A stretch of 64,000 nt of DNA from Pyrocephalus nanus (GCA_038380795.1 CM076267.1:20358001-20422000), one strand, 5' to 3'; shown: positions 12,501-25,600, counted from the stretch's first letter. Notes: generated by a model from the sequence alone, not told the origin. Numbers and translations are program-made.

Positions 12501-15500
12501 GTGAGTTGAATACTTTGCTGTCTATTCTCTAAAAAAAGTAATTTTCCAAACAATGAGATCTGAAAGGAGCAGGTGTGTCATCATGATTCAGCCACCTCTT
12601 AGAGAATCTGACATATTCTGAAGATGGGCACCTGTAGATTAGCAGGTTCATCTCAGTGTTCTCCCAGTAAGTGGAAAGGTACTGTTTGCCCTGAGCTGCT
12701 GTCCTGTTTCTCTGCAGGTCTTATAAGTACCCAGAATACTGTAGACTGGGGACAAAATTGCAAGTGCTCAGCATTTCAGAATTGACTGCAGTGCATCTTA
12801 TTAAATGTCTAAGAGTAGAAAATTGCCCTTCTGTGCCTGCAAAGCACCATGCAGACCAGCAATGAGACAGGGAAAAGCGCTGTCAAAAGCAGATGGACAG
12901 GTCACTGACAGAAAGTCTAGGAATACTGTAAGCCATAGAGGTGCTCTCCTCTTTGTAGAGAAAAGCAATGGAATTTTAGCAATGCATTCACTCCAGACAA
13001 ACCTCCCATGACACTTCCTTGGTAATGAGAGGCAAAAGGGATCTGTTATGTCTGACTGACCAACAGTGTTCTAGGACAGGTGGCTGTATTTTCTGGACTA
13101 ATGCCTTTCATTTGCAAGTTTCAATGGCTAAGAGTTATGAGATCTCTCCCGCTGATACCAGTTTGGAGAAGTTAACTGTCACTTCTTTCTCGGTGTGTGC
13201 TCATAACTTTGAGTTATGTTAACTTCCATGCTAACTTTGCTACATGCTCTAGAGCATTATTATAGGATTTTGTTCAGGTGTGACCACCTGCGTTCTTGTC
13301 GGTTAATAGTGCTCCATAACCTCTCCCATACAGCATTCTGTTTTCAGTAAGAAAAAGGTTCAGGCCACTGGACAAGTACCAAATAAATAAATAGTTTTGG
13401 TAATGATTTTCAGGGTAAAGAACAAGTCCACTACAATTTACCATCATAGCTCTGTTGTTGAGTTGCTTGACTAATCACTGGAGAATGAGTTTCTTAATTT
13501 ATGATTCCTTCATGCTCATGCAACTCCTTCTGTCTCCTAAGTCTTTAAGGGGTGTGTATCTTGTGATCTCCTCAGAACTATTGATGATCGTGTGGCCATT
13601 TGTTCTCCAGTCTACACTGATGATTGGATAGCTAATATCCTCTCTACTATCAGTTTTCTTTGGCTTCCAGAATTATAATAATTTACAATGTAAATAGACA
13701 TTTTCGTCTGAACTTATTTGTAGGCACACTGTCTCTTTAAATTTTTTTCTTAATTTATTTCATGTTAGTTAGTCAGGAATGATTTTCTTCCATTTTTGCA
13801 TCAAACTGTCTCTGGAATTCCTTGTTATTCCCCAAACTTGCTTAATTGTACATCTTTTGAGGCTCACAAAGATTTTATGAGTTGGTTACTGTTGAGATGA
13901 ATTTGGGCTCTATGAAGCAGAAATATTCAGATCTTTTAAGATATTTAGCCATCAAACTTATATTGAAACCAATGTCTAAATGTGTTTAGCTATCTGGCCT
14001 GAAGACTCCCATGTAAGCCATTCAGGTCTTGTACACAGTCCTGGTTGCTATGCACAATCAGATAGATAAATAATTCTTATTTTGCCTGGAGTTGGGAAAC
14101 TCTCATTAGTGCTGGTAGTTCTCACTGAAACCCAAACAAATATTGTGGATTATTTTCCTAATCCCATAAATTTCTCAGCAGTGGCCTCAGATTCCAGCGA
14201 GATTTGAAAATGTTCAGCATTTTGTTCAGATAATATTCTGAATTTTGGACTAAATCAAATAATATAAGTCACATAATTCAAGCCCTACTTCTTCTTATAG
14301 CTGTTGCTGGGCTGTTGTTTTAAGCATGTGACTGTTCAGTCATAGAGAAAACTTGTAGGAAACAGGAAGGCTGCAGAATAGTAGTGTAGATGCTTAACAC
14401 AGTAGCTGGTAATGTGACCTAGAGAAGACAACCTTACTTAGCCTTGCACATCATAGACCTAAAGAATATTTAGCCTTTTCTTGACATCATCAGCTATTGA
14501 GAGGAACCTGCAGGCCTGCATGGCATAAAGGAGCTGAATCATAATCAAATCCTTACCAAAAGTGGTTCATTCAAAACTTAAAAAGGGCATAGTTAATTTA
14601 AAAAGTCCAACTATGGTCAAGACATGGGAAAAACATGGTTCAAATGAGGGAAGCAGAAACCTTTCTGAGCCCCTTTTACAACCCTGCTGAATAGCAGATT
14701 TACCCTTCTGCATAGAGTCAAATAGGCAGCAGAGAAGGGAGGAGGTGATGGGGCCTCACGAGGAAAGCAGAGACATCAGCCTCGCTTAGTGTCTGCCTCC
14801 ATTTTACAACTGATCATCGCATGAAATCAAAGATGCTGGATTTTGTAATGACATAGCTAAAATTCCAAGTTAGTATTAGGGATCTTTTGAGCTTATTAGG
14901 AATAATTTCTGAAGAAGGGAGAAGTAATTTTCTAAAACATCATGTGATTTTGAACTTGTTAGGTTGGCAGATCTCTAGTGAATATATTTCTCTAAATGTT
15001 CTTAGCAGGATAATCTACAGTTTAGTGCCTAATGACCTTAATCTATGCTACCTTGTTCATGTTCTTGTTCAGACAGATCTGTCATTCTCAAATATCTTTA
15101 AGTCCCTCTACAATCTTGTCAAAGTATCTGCAACCTTGTGTGTTCCTCCACCATCATCTTTTCCATTTCCCTCCCAAATGAAAATTCTGTTAAATAATAC
15201 TGATTTGATACTTACCCTGGAAAATACTTCCTGTATTGTTCATTTTTTCCTCTAGCTCACTGACTGCTAAATATCACAATATGTTAGCTATATGTACGTG
15301 ATCAGTGCCCTTACAATGTGTGGTATAGCAGAAAGCATTGTTTCCACACAGTGACTCTGTTACACATCAATTATGTCTGTAACTATAACTGTATGTCAGT
15401 GAGTATCCCTTGCTCCTTGGTTTCCTTTGGAGCTCTGTGTGTTTAAGGGCTCATGTTAGAAGATACCTGACATCAACAGCAGTTCACACCCTTGAGCTGA

Positions 15501-15717
15501 GTTCACTGATTTTTCTCCTTACATCTTTCTCTTTTTAGCTATCTGTTCAGCATAGGTTCTCAGAAACCATTCTTGTTAGTAAAATTTTTAACATTCACTT
15601 GAGCCTTAGGTAATCAAGATTGTATAGTAGACTCTAAACAAACTACACAGGCACACCAACTTAGGTGCTTGGAAAGCTATAGACAAGGAATAATCACAAC
15701 ATTTCTCTGTTCTACAG

Positions 15718-15805
15718 GAAGTATGCATCTGAAAGTCAAGTTCCAGAAATGGGTCTATTTCTACTCATTAAAGACTTGACTGATGAAGCAGAATCTCATT
15801 ACTAA
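15718..15805 (+). CDS. Possible alternative terminal exon of MYO3B (speculative)
   Basis: A good acceptor (ACATTTCTCTGTTCTACAG) ends at 15717. Spliced from the 12500 donor, its first base completes the same Trp codon. Twenty-eight codons follow, ending ..TDEAESHY and TAA at 15803-15805. An AATAAA lies at 16072-16077. This would give a myosin ending just after the IQ motifs, without the 3THDI tail. A terminal exon is frame-compatible by definition and 28 codons without a stop is not improbable, so the support is thin. Confidence 0.15.
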
Positions 15806-16347
15806 ATTTGTATCAGTACTAAGTGAGTGATGGTACAAGGGTTTAAGAGGGTAAGATTTGAATTAGAAACACAGTTACACAAATTGTAATGAACAACAAA
15901 ATGAATGTCAGGCAGTAATGGCACCACGCTCCAAAGTTTCCATGGGGTACTAGCAGTCAGGATACACACCACCTCACATGTGCATCATAACATTGTCTCA
16001 TCTCTGGCAAGACCTTGGTTAGGGTAGTGTATCAGAAACTGCATTTGACTAAAATGAAAAAGTCACTTGGCAATAAAAATGTCTCTATGAAGATCTAAAA
16101 GGGAGCTGGAAATGTGGTATCATTTCTCTGATCATGAAAGGCTGATGTGAAGAGAAAAGGAACAAACTGTTCTCTATTGAGAATCAGGTGAGAAATAATG
16201 GGCTTGCATTGGAGCACAAGAATATTAGGTTAGATGTCAAGAAAAGCTTACTGATGGTAAGCTGAGTGAAACTCTCCATAGGTTACCTTGGGAAGTTTGG
16301 CATCTCCATCACTGTAGGTTTTAAAAAGCTTAAAGAAGCTTATGACC

Positions 16348-16361
16348 AAAAAAAAAAAAAA
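16348..16361 (+). repeat. Poly(A) tract
   Basis: Fourteen consecutive A residues in the intron. No retroposed gene is recognised upstream. Confidence 0.85.
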
Positions 16362-18175
16362 GAGTTGGTGATTTTTCTTTTAGAATAGGGGTGGCTTAAA
16401 TGATTTGCCAAGGTTCTCTTTATTATTTGTAAATTCAGAGTGACTTCTTGAACTGTAACATCTCTGTGCCAGTGGGGTTGGCATTGCAAGCCAGCCACTT
16501 TGATAGCGTCACAGCCAGCTGTTGCTACGTCAGTGTGGAGAGTAAGTATAAAAATAGTGCTAGAGGAATCCTCCATGGGTCGGCTTTGCTTGCATCAGCA
16601 TTATTGCTATTCCTGAAAGAGGAACAATGTCCCTTTCTGAATGGTTTGCTACAGCTTGCCCATGGAAGTAGCATGCAATGTGGATTTACCTACATGGGCA
16701 CTGGTGGATTAGCACATAAACGTAATATCCTGTGTATCACAGACAGTAGACATTAAACATGATTTCAGTCACAGGAGCACAAATCCATTCAGAAACTGGT
16801 TTAATGTGAATTCACCTGTTCCATATAAAAACTTTTCTGTCTTTTGCTATGCTTTCTTTAACTTGATCTGCAGCTTGCCTCTCACTGAAGTGGGATTCAG
16901 TCTGTCAGTCAATAACAAAACCTTCCTTGGATTCTTTTGTTTAAAAGAAAATGAAGAAAATTACTATGTTGGTGTGCTTCTGTTCTTCATGGAGGGCTGA
17001 TTGAAAGGGTCACATCTCCACATTTTAAACCTTCTTTTTTTTCAGAATCTTCAGAAGAATGCCATCAGGTTCTGTTGATTTACTCTTTACACCTTCCCAG
17101 ATTGTTTCATTTCCTCCTTGGATAATTTCAATTTCTGTCAAGACCACACTGTGATTTCTTGTATAAGTAATTTTTTGAATATGAATTTTCATTTCACTAC
17201 ACAAGAAAAGCTGGCATAAAGACATTCTGGTTTCCTTTAATTGTTTCACTTTCCTATTTTTAATCATAGCAAACATTAAGGTTATTGCTCGTGATGGAAA
17301 TAGGAAGGCTGAAATCCCTGTGGCATGCAATGGAACACAGTAAGCCTAATTCTGATGTCATATGAGCTTCTAATTACTTTACAGTTCATAATTTCAAATA
17401 ATTACTCAAGATTTTTAAAGGTGTAAATGTAAATATGGGCACAATTTTCCATTGTCATCTGGGGTTTTTCCTCCTTCCCATCCCTTTGGAATTTTTAATC
17501 TACCCATGCTGGAAGGATTAAATTTGTTCTGTTCTGTAATATATTACTTCTGCAAAATGAGCTGTATTATTTCTAGTAGAATATCTAGGAGTTTTTCTAA
17601 CATTTTCGAAAGCATTTAAATAATGGAAGTCCAAATTCCCTTACTTACACTTATAATGGTCAGAATAATTCCAAAACTAAATGTATTTTCTCCAGCATAA
17701 ATTAATCTCTGCTACTAGTTTTATGCTGCAATGGTTCAACTGCTTTTGAAGTGTAAAGACAGTAAGGCTATATACTATACAGATGTGCAGACAGACCTTA
17801 GGAATCAATGTTTCTCCAGTGTTTCTTGCTCATTCAGTGATTTATAGACAGTCTGTGTGTGACGACTGAGGTGTATTATAGCTCAGTAGCTGAACAGTCA
17901 GCAGCAAATTGTTGAATTACCTTACTGAAACCAGGCACATGCACTTGATCTCTGGCATCCTGCCTAGGTAAGTGTGCTGACTGGATCTCGTCTGTCGACC
18001 CAAATACTGCTTTCCTGCAAATGTGGAAAATAAAAATCCTTGGAAACTATAGGGCAAGCAGTTTCTTTAAAGACACCTGAAAATACCCTGCCTCAGACAC
18101 ATATTTGAAAATGTTAGCTATCATCACTGATTGACTTAGATTAATTAACTATTGCTGAGCTGCCCTTCTGTTGTC

Positions 18176-18343
18176 AAGCATTGGAATGGGCTGCCCGGGG
18201 AGGCGGTGCAGTCGTTATCCCTGAAGTGTGCAAGAAATGATTGCACCTGGAACTTAGTGCTGTGGTTAATTACCAAGGTGGTGTTCGGTCAGAGGTTGGA
18301 CTCTTGGAGGTTTTTTTCCAACCGTAGTGATTCTATGATTCTG
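18176..18343 (+). mobile_element. CR1 LINE, 3' terminal fragment
   Basis: The sequence matches the avian CR1 3' end: a tract reading tggaatgggctgcccgggga, a later 'ggttggactcttggagg' stretch, and the terminal octamer-like repeat gattctatgattct. Only about 170 nt remain, so this is a severely 5'-truncated, non-coding copy inserted in the sense orientation of the myosin gene. Confidence 0.88.
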
Positions 18344-18466
18344 CTACTGCATTTCCCATGTTGCATACTAGCCAGATTTTCAGAATAGCTCAGCAGCTGA
18401 TTTCAAGGTGCTCGGCATTTGCAGTTGATATCGTGTTTTCAGATGTGCTCCCTGCCAGTTTGACAT

Positions 18467-18571
18467 TGTGGTGGGTTGACCTTGGCTGGCTGCCAGATGC
18501 CCACCAAGCCATTCTGTCATTCCTCCTTCTTACAGGACAGGGGAAGAAAAATGCAGTGAAAAGCTCATGAG
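18467..18571 (+). mobile_element. Probable endogenous retrovirus LTR fragment
   Basis: The stretch beginning tgtggtgggttgaccttggc, and running through the lysine-codon-like purine-rich part near 18540-18570, resembles the 5' part of an LTR that is common in bird genomes. Similarity appears to stop near 18571, leaving about 105 nt. No viral coding region or second LTR is visible, so this is a decayed solo-LTR remnant. The identification is from memory without a database search. Confidence 0.5.
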
Positions 18572-20314
18572 TAATCAAGTACATACTTAACTTAGTAACA
18601 GAACATTCTGTGGTAGGATGGGCTATCTTGAGCAAATACAACCCAACTTAGGATTGTTAAATCTGAAACACAGCATCACAGCAATCCTGACAAACAGTCA
18701 GGGTCTAAGGGTTTCAGAATTCCAGAGGCTGATTTTTCCTAGCTTAAGTTGTACAGAAGGCAAGTTGATGATCTTTGCCAGGGCTAGAACTTTGTATAAA
18801 TGTTTAAAGCATGAAGGTAAAGTTCTGTTGTTTTGTTTTTTTTTTAATAGAAGATGAAGAGTATTTCAAGCTGCAAATTTAGATCCAGATCCAAACCACC
18901 CCAAAATCTGAATATTTAAATTTATATGATCATTCAGTCTGGTTTTGGCATTGTAGGCCATTTGCAACATACTGATCCAATAGCAGATTTTGATTTTGAC
19001 ATCCACCACAGTGATATTTGAGGATTATTAATAAATTTTAGCTTTTATTGATTTTATTTTCTGCACTATTGGGGAATGGAGGAATGCATCATCTCAACAA
19101 ATGCTTAAGGGAATTTTGGGGAAAAAAAGCAAGTTATCTGATTCATCCCACTGAATAAATGATAATCTAAGTAATATATATACAAGATAAATAGTAATAG
19201 AGAACTTTAAAGATAATATGATATATGCTTAAATGCAGTGTCAAATGCAGTCTTAGACATATGCTATAATTTCCAGTTCAAGAAGTGTGCCAATACTAAA
19301 TGACAATGCATATTTAAAATTGATTGTGCAATTTCCTCCAAGGAAAACACAAAGTCAAATTACAGTTTAGGTAGAATGTTTTCCTTGTCTTCCTTAGTGT
19401 CAAAGAATAAAGGGGAATTGAAATTCCCCTAACCTGACTAGCAAATCCAAAGTTCAGTCATGAAATTGCAACATTACAGAAAAGTTGAATGTTTACTGTA
19501 TTCATGAAAGCTTCATTCTCTTTTGACAGTCAAACAGTTTTGCTTTTAATCCCAGTTTTAGGACCATAGACATACCAAATAATATCTCTGAAACTCATTC
19601 TTTTTTATCCATTAAATTAAATTAGTAGCATCTTTTTTTGGTATTGCATAGCTGAAGATTCTGAAGTAAGTTCTGTCTGGGTGAACTGTTGAAGAGATCC
19701 ATGGACTTCAAAGGCCTGCCAACAAAGATTGGGGCCTGCAGAAGGTTTTTATATTACTTTAATCAACATTAATGAGAGTAGGAGTTGGCCTTTAATATTC
19801 TTATGGTGACATAATGTGATGATAAATAGTAACAGATATAGACAAAGAATCTAAGACATCTTACTTCTTGCTCTGTGCTTAACCCAAATGGTTTTAGGAG
19901 AACACATGTATTTCACTTATTCCTCATTCCAAATTTTGAGTGTCTAAGTCTGAATACTGTGAAAACAGCTTTTCACAGCCCTGAGAAAAAAGTTTCACAT
20001 AAAATCATATCAAATTAATCTTAATACATGACTTTTATAGAATTCTCATAAAATCATTTTATACATATGCACGAATCCACAAATTTTTAGTGACAAATTC
20101 ATTGCTCATAGCCTGTTACTGTGTTCAATAACATGCACTTCCTTATAAGAGGAAATGGGACTGCTCTGTGTTTTTTGTGAATTGACTGTATGTGCATATT
20201 TAGAAACTGAGAGAGGGAGAAAGGAAAATGAACAAAAAAGTGTATGCCACTAAACCTTTTGTAAGTGAAGAAATAACAATATTCAAATACCTATTTTATT
20301 TTTTTTCCTTTTAG

Positions 20315-20378
20315 GCAGCAAACCAGTAACCAGCCTTCTCCCATGGTGCCTGATTTTCTTGACAAACAAACAAAAAAG
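20315..20378 (+). CDS. MYO3B: MYO3B exon: short tail linker
   Basis: A 64-nt exon with acceptor TTTCCTTTTAG and donor AAAAAG|GTACTA. The first base completes Trp with the 12500 exon. Twenty-one codons follow, Gln/Ser/Pro-rich, ending VPDFLDKQTKK in phase 0. It has no named domain. It is called an exon because borders and phase agree on both sides and its composition matches the neighbouring tail exons. It would be easy to miss by similarity search. Confidence 0.75.
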
Positions 20379-21261
20379 GTACTACTAAGTTTATATTCTA
20401 AAACAACATCGTATTATAACTTCAAATTCCTGAGTCCACAGTTCTGCAGTGTGTTCGTGGCTGCTTGGCATAGCCATCTGAACATGAAACCGTTAGTGAT
20501 GTTTTGAAGTCTTTGAGACAAAAGCCTGCTTGCTAAGAACTTTAGTTCTGTAGAGAGACAGGGAGGTACAGTGAATAAGAGAATCAAAAGGCTGGAAATT
20601 TGCTGCTGAGAATAAATGCTAGCTACTCCCTGAGGTGATTTGTCTGTGCACTTCACTTTCTACAGATGTTAGAGACTCTTTTTTAGTAAGGACCTGAGGT
20701 TCTTTGGTAGCACTTTGATATCCTGCTCGAATTCAATATGTGAAATGGAGGAGTCGCTCTGTGACTTGGAGCACAGCATAGTCTTTGAAGTCTGATCCAA
20801 TTTTTGCTGCTTACCATTTGATGTTGAAAGGATGAAATGGAGAAAATGTACAGTTTTTGCCAGTAACTCTGCTGAGCATATGTAAGATTAAAAAAACAAA
20901 ATCCCTTGGATGATGTACTTAGAAATGTTAAGCAGATTAATACCTTCCTATAGCTTTTTTCTAAAGATACAAATTAACTATGAGAGGAAATCAGCATACA
21001 GTGCATGCTATGATTTAACTGCATGAGGAAAGGGGATAAATAAGTTAAATGGAAAAAGTAAACAAATGTTTGTGACATGGGTGCTAAGTTGGTGTTACTG
21101 AAAGCCACAAGAATCTTGTGTAACTTAAATCTAGCATTAAACATTTCACAGAGTCATAGAAAATAACAAGTTGCTCTCTATGAGATCACAGCTGTAAATT
21201 ATCATGGCAGAGTGAAATCAATACATTTCTTATGTGCCTACACCAGCATTCTTTATTCCAG
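20379..21261 (+). other. Intron, nothing else seen
   Basis: An intron of about 0.9 kb, phase 0, from GTACTA to TTTATTCCAG. The minus-strand open frame 20414-20656 shows no recognisable protein. Confidence 0.8.
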
Positions 21262-21400
21262 AATGATTTGGATGAGATTTCTGCTTCTCCAGTTATTCTA
21301 AAACATTCATTCGAAGTAAACGATTCACAACCAATTAGCCAGTCCGAGGCAGTTGCAGACCATCAGTTGTCAAGCCTCTTGAGATCCCGTAAACAAGGAG
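21262..21400 (+). CDS. MYO3B: MYO3B exon: Ser-rich tail linker
   Basis: A 139-nt exon with acceptor CTTTATTCCAG and donor GGAG|GTAAGA, starting in phase 0 and ending in phase 1. The peptide begins NDLDEISASPVILKHSFEV and ends LLRSRKQG. It is acidic and Ser-rich first, then basic, and probably disordered. Class III myosin tails are poorly conserved between the IQ region and 3THDI, so the assignment rests on frame continuity and strong splice sites rather than on a domain. Confidence 0.82.
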
Positions 21401-22608
21401 GTAAGAAACATAGTAAAGTAGCTGGGATATTGTTTAATGTTTATAAGCTACATGTTATCAGCATGTAGCTTGCTTTATATATTGATGAGGTCTCTTAACC
21501 CCTTGAAAGGCAGGAAACATAAAGACAAAAACTTTTTTCTACACGTTTTCAATGTGGAAATATAAAAAAGCCCTTAAGTATCTGAATTACAGATGCATAA
21601 ATATAATGATTTTTAAAATACAGCTTCTGCTAAAAGTGTCCTTATTAATCTCAAAATACCCTTTTAATGAAATCAAATCTACTTTTAAGAGCTTCAGCTT
21701 TCCTTTGCCTTCCAACCTCAGAAGTCGAAGACAGTAATGAAATCTCTCATGTCTGGCGGAATGAAAGACAACTCGTTTGTTCACATGCACAAAGATTCAG
21801 TCAGCAACACAGACAATCTGCAATTATTCTACAATCTATGCAGTGTGGATTTTTATTTTATTTGCTGTTAGGTTATTTTTGCCATGCTCAATAAGAGTTT
21901 GAAAAATCAAAGTGAAAGTTTTTGACATTTTTTGAGTTTTACCTGGTTTTTCTTTGAATATTTCAGGAAATCATTACCTATCAGAATACTTTTCTCTGTT
22001 ACTGTAATCCTTGTGTCTTTGCAAATCCATGAATACAGGCTTTGTTACTGTATTGTAGAATACATTCCCCAATTTAAGATGAAATAGGTTGATAATGTGA
22101 TATCTGTAACTAGAGCCAAAATGTATATGATAATATATTAATTTCCAGGTTAATACTAAAAAGTAATTGTTTATAATATTGTGCTATACATTAACATTTC
22201 TGCTTATTTATTTAATGGAACACCTTTGTACTTGTAAATCTGTAAATATTTATCCGAATAATTAAGCCCTTGTCCTGCAGTTTATGCATTTAAATTTTAC
22301 AGAGTTCAGTTAAACAAGTTACAATGTAAAGGTAAGAGGATAGGCATTTATAGGGAGCTCCTTCTGTTACAGGAAGTAATGCAAATTCAATGTTTTTAGT
22401 CTTTTATACAGGCATTATGTGGTTTCCATGCTAAAACCGGAATAGTATGTAAACACAGCAGATTGAGCACATTATTCTCTCTTCATGCATTTCTGTCCAT
22501 ATGGGTTTTGAATACATAGTGTGGGACCGCAGGGGAAGTTTGCATTGCTATCTTAAATTATTGTATGTTAAACAATAAACCTGTCAAACAGAAATATCTT
22601 CATTGCAG
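21401..22608 (+). other. Intron, nothing else seen
   Basis: A 1.2-kb phase-1 intron ending ATCTTCATTGCAG. It is AT-rich with no recognised repeat. The open frames at 21552-21894 run on both strands and have no identifiable product. Confidence 0.8.
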
Positions 22609-22670
22609 CAAATCGTCTTGAGGAAAGCATTCAGGGCCCAAATCTATCATCCTTACTCTCACTGGATATT
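22609..22670 (+). CDS. MYO3B: MYO3B exon: tail linker before the 40-kb gap
   Basis: A 62-nt exon with a strong acceptor (CTTCATTGCAG) and donor ATT|GTATGT. It finishes the Ala codon split at 21400 and encodes 20 residues, NRLEESIQGPNLSSLLSLDI, ending in phase 0. If the donor is not used, the frame continues 22 codons to TAA at 22737-22739, giving an alternative end (see findings). The acceptor is firm and the 3' border less so. Confidence 0.75.
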
Positions 22671-25600
22671 GTATGTTACTCTGCAACTGCTCTCCTTGAA
22701 ATCAAAGACCTCGTGTCTGAGGTGAAACAATTAGAGTAAAACTGGCAGAATTGCACCCTTAGCAAACATATGATTCAGAGCTATTATGCAGTAATTTAGA
22801 GAGACTTCAAAAAATGTGAAGTGATAGAAGAATAGAATTTGAAGAGGAGATTAAGGCAACACTGATCTGAACTATTGAAGAAACATCTATATTTAAATGA
22901 ATAAGCATGCAAATGTAGAGAAGTAAGGAATTTCCTAGTTGAACATGAAAATATTCAGATAGATGATGGTATAAATCACACTTCAATGAGTAACTATTAA
23001 GAAGGTAAACCTGCTGAAGAATAACTTTCTTGGGCGCTTTTAAAGGCACTGCTTTTCAAAAGCATTCACAGCTGCAGATTCTTTCATACGATGGATGCTC
23101 CGTCTGTATTCAGTCTTAATGTATGAAGTATACTTTTAAGAACATAATATTCTTACACCTATTGTGAAAGCCAAGTGAAATAGCAAATACCTTTTTGGAA
23201 TAAGAAAACATGTATAAAATACATGTGCTTTTTAATGCAGGGCGATACTACCTAAGTAGTAGCACACAAAAAAAGCTGCCCACTAGGTGGTCCAAACAAC
23301 GTGAAGATTGTTACATTTCATAGCGAAACATTAATCTGCAATGTTGGAGATTGATTTTTAACTCTCTTTAAGTTACATTACAGGCAGAACTAGTCTCTCA
23401 GCCTGGTGGCAGTGCTTGGACCTGGAACACAGAGGCCAATGGGGAAGGAAACGTGACAGGTTGCTGCACTGGTCCCTGACCCAGTTATGAAGCAGTGTTG
23501 ACGTTTGCTGAAGGAGGGAGTCTGCATGCAGGCTTAAACACAAAGGGAAGGACAGGCTGCTTATTTGTCTTGAGGCCTTGGTAGGTGAGGCTCTAGTGTA
23601 GTCAAGGGGGACAGAACAGAAAAGGGAAAAAATAGCTGATATGAATTTACGATTTTTTATTAATCAAGCAGATTAGTCATTCACATCTTGTTATCCAGCT
23701 GTCTGATGGCACAGGCTGCCTGTTCTTAGTAGTAGATTGGCAAAGGAAAAATAGACAAGGAAATTTTCACAAAGATCATGCGAAGACTGTACTTCATAAT
23801 TAATTCTGAAACAAAAGCCTCTTTTTCACTTCAAAAGCCTTTGCACTGGGTCATAATAAAACTGAGCAGTATGGCCAAACTGCATGCAGAGCAAGTTAAG
23901 TGCATGTGTGTGCTATGGTTGTACAGAGTCACAGGGGCTGGCTTTACACTGCCTGAACGTTCCCCTGGGCTCTGCCAGAGCAGTGGGGCAAGACTAGTGA
24001 CAATGCTAAGAATTCCCTCCCGTGTCTCTGCTGTGACGCACTGTCTGGGCAGAGAGGAGAGTCTAGTCATAAGTAACAATTAAGCTAGAAGTTAATTATT
24101 CTAGTTGTACTAAATAAAGTAGTACTGAAGGAATCAAAATAGTGTAATCTCCAGAGGCCAAGTAGTGGTATTCCTTTAGACAAGATAGATAGTGAGACTG
24201 TTTGAAATTATTAATGAAAAGTGAGTGCTTCATAGGGGATTGACCAATGTAACTTTCCTTCAAAGGTGGATGTAACAGATTTTCTGAGATGTAATAATAT
24301 CTCTGCATTGACCAGGGAATGACATAATTTTTTATGCTTAGCACAGACATTTTGAATAACTGAAAAAATACATGAAGAGTCTCTGGCTATGGATATTCTC
24401 TTCTGGGAGAACAGTATCTCTTCTGAATATGTTCAGTTTATGCCTTGCACCTCACGATATTGTCTGCAATGCTGAAATTTTGTGAGAGGTAGAGAAATTT
24501 GTCAGGATTCTGTGAGATCTGGATGTATAGCCACAATCTGAGGCTGAAGTAGTGAATAGACCATTTCAATATAGCCTTTGATTTTAGATTCTTTTATATT
24601 TTATATTCTCAAAACAAGTGAAAATTTCGGCTTGGGAAGGCCTGGAGTCCCATTAGCTACTGACCCATTTTGAATGTTTTCCTTGCAAAATGTATTTTTG
24701 TTTTTGTATTGTTCATTTTGCTCTTCCTTTCTGATAAACCAATCATAAAATGAGATTTGATGAATGTAGCTGTGTTGAGTTTGGAGAAACATATGAGGTA
24801 GTCACTATTTTTTGCACTGATGGAAGGCAAGTAGATAATGAAATATGTCAAGTTACTGCTTGATGGGGATGAAGGCTGCTGCCTTAGCTGAGAAAGTACT
24901 GTGGGTAAGTTTTAGTAGGCGCATTGTAGGCATGGGAGACATTATTCCCAAAGTGTTACTCTGTGATTGTCATCACACAGATGATTATTTATAGGTTCAT
25001 CGCCCTAAACAGGAAATATAAAATAATGATGACTTCATTAATTGTTAGGACTTAACTCCAGTTTTAAGGAAGTTATCCAGCTTTAATACTGTCAGGACCA
25101 TAATGGTATTAAAATACCCAAGCCACAGGGAATAGGTGGCTTGGATGTTTTATCTTTGCTTCAGAGTACAGTGTTCTTTGAGTCAGACTTTGTTATTGAA
25201 AACACTTTAAAGTGCCTCAGTCCCAGCCCTGGAGTACAGTCTTGATATGACGTCTTGTGCTTGCAAGTGAAAGGTGCTTAAATGTAGAGAACCATCTTAC
25301 ACTACATTATAGTTTAACATTGTAGTACAGTTCTAACTCTTACCTCATTTAATTCCTACTTTTACATTGTTTTACAAAAGGTAACAGCTATGGCAAAGCA
25401 ATGATCATTACTGACTTGGAAATGAGGGCATTTTTTATCCTTGGATTCACGGAAAGCCAATATCCCAACATGACTGTAATAAGTATTTTAGTAAAGAACA
25501 GGTATTACCTCATACAAAATGTGGTATCAAGATCTGGATGCCATGTAACAAAAGATGCCACTTCACTTTCTGCAAGTAGAGAGAGATCAGTCTAAGATAT

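Larger units (their letters stand above)
12501..20314 (+). other. Large intron with CR1 tail and LTR remnant
   Basis: A 7.8-kb phase-2 intron. Recognised contents are a CR1 3' tail (18176-18343), a probable LTR fragment (18467-18571) and A14 at 16348-16361. A possible alternative terminal exon at 15718-15805 is listed separately. The longest open frame, 14887-15255, is low-complexity hydrophobic and unrecognised. The acceptor is TTTCCTTTTAG. Confidence 0.8.

Noticed and set aside
12805..13222. Two consecutive plus-strand ORFs just downstream of the 12380-12500 exon
   Set aside because: They are in different frames, separated by a stop, with no acceptor in the needed phase and no recognisable protein.
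14887..15255. 122-codon open frame, longest in the intron 12501-20314
   Set aside because: The translation is low-complexity Leu/Ser/Ile-rich with no motif, no good acceptor/donor pair in phase with neighbours, and no recognisable family. It is likely chance.
16340..16756. Overlapping plus and minus open frames of 78-102 codons
   Set aside because: They are mutual shadows with no domain, no exon-like borders in phase, and an A14 tract at one end.
17025..17330. Minus-strand 101-codon frame with a 'PDGI' stretch hinting at a LINE ORF
   Set aside because: Only about five residues resemble CR1/L2 ORF2, the rest does not align in memory, and the surrounding DNA does not read as CR1.
21147..21165. 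'cacagagtcatagaa' resembling the antisense CR1 terminal repeat
   Set aside because: Similarity ends after about 15 nt. No CR1 3' UTR follows.
23778..24083. Plus (101 codons) and minus (82 codons) overlapping frames
   Set aside because: A slightly GC-richer patch opens both frames. Neither has a recognisable product or suitable splice sites.
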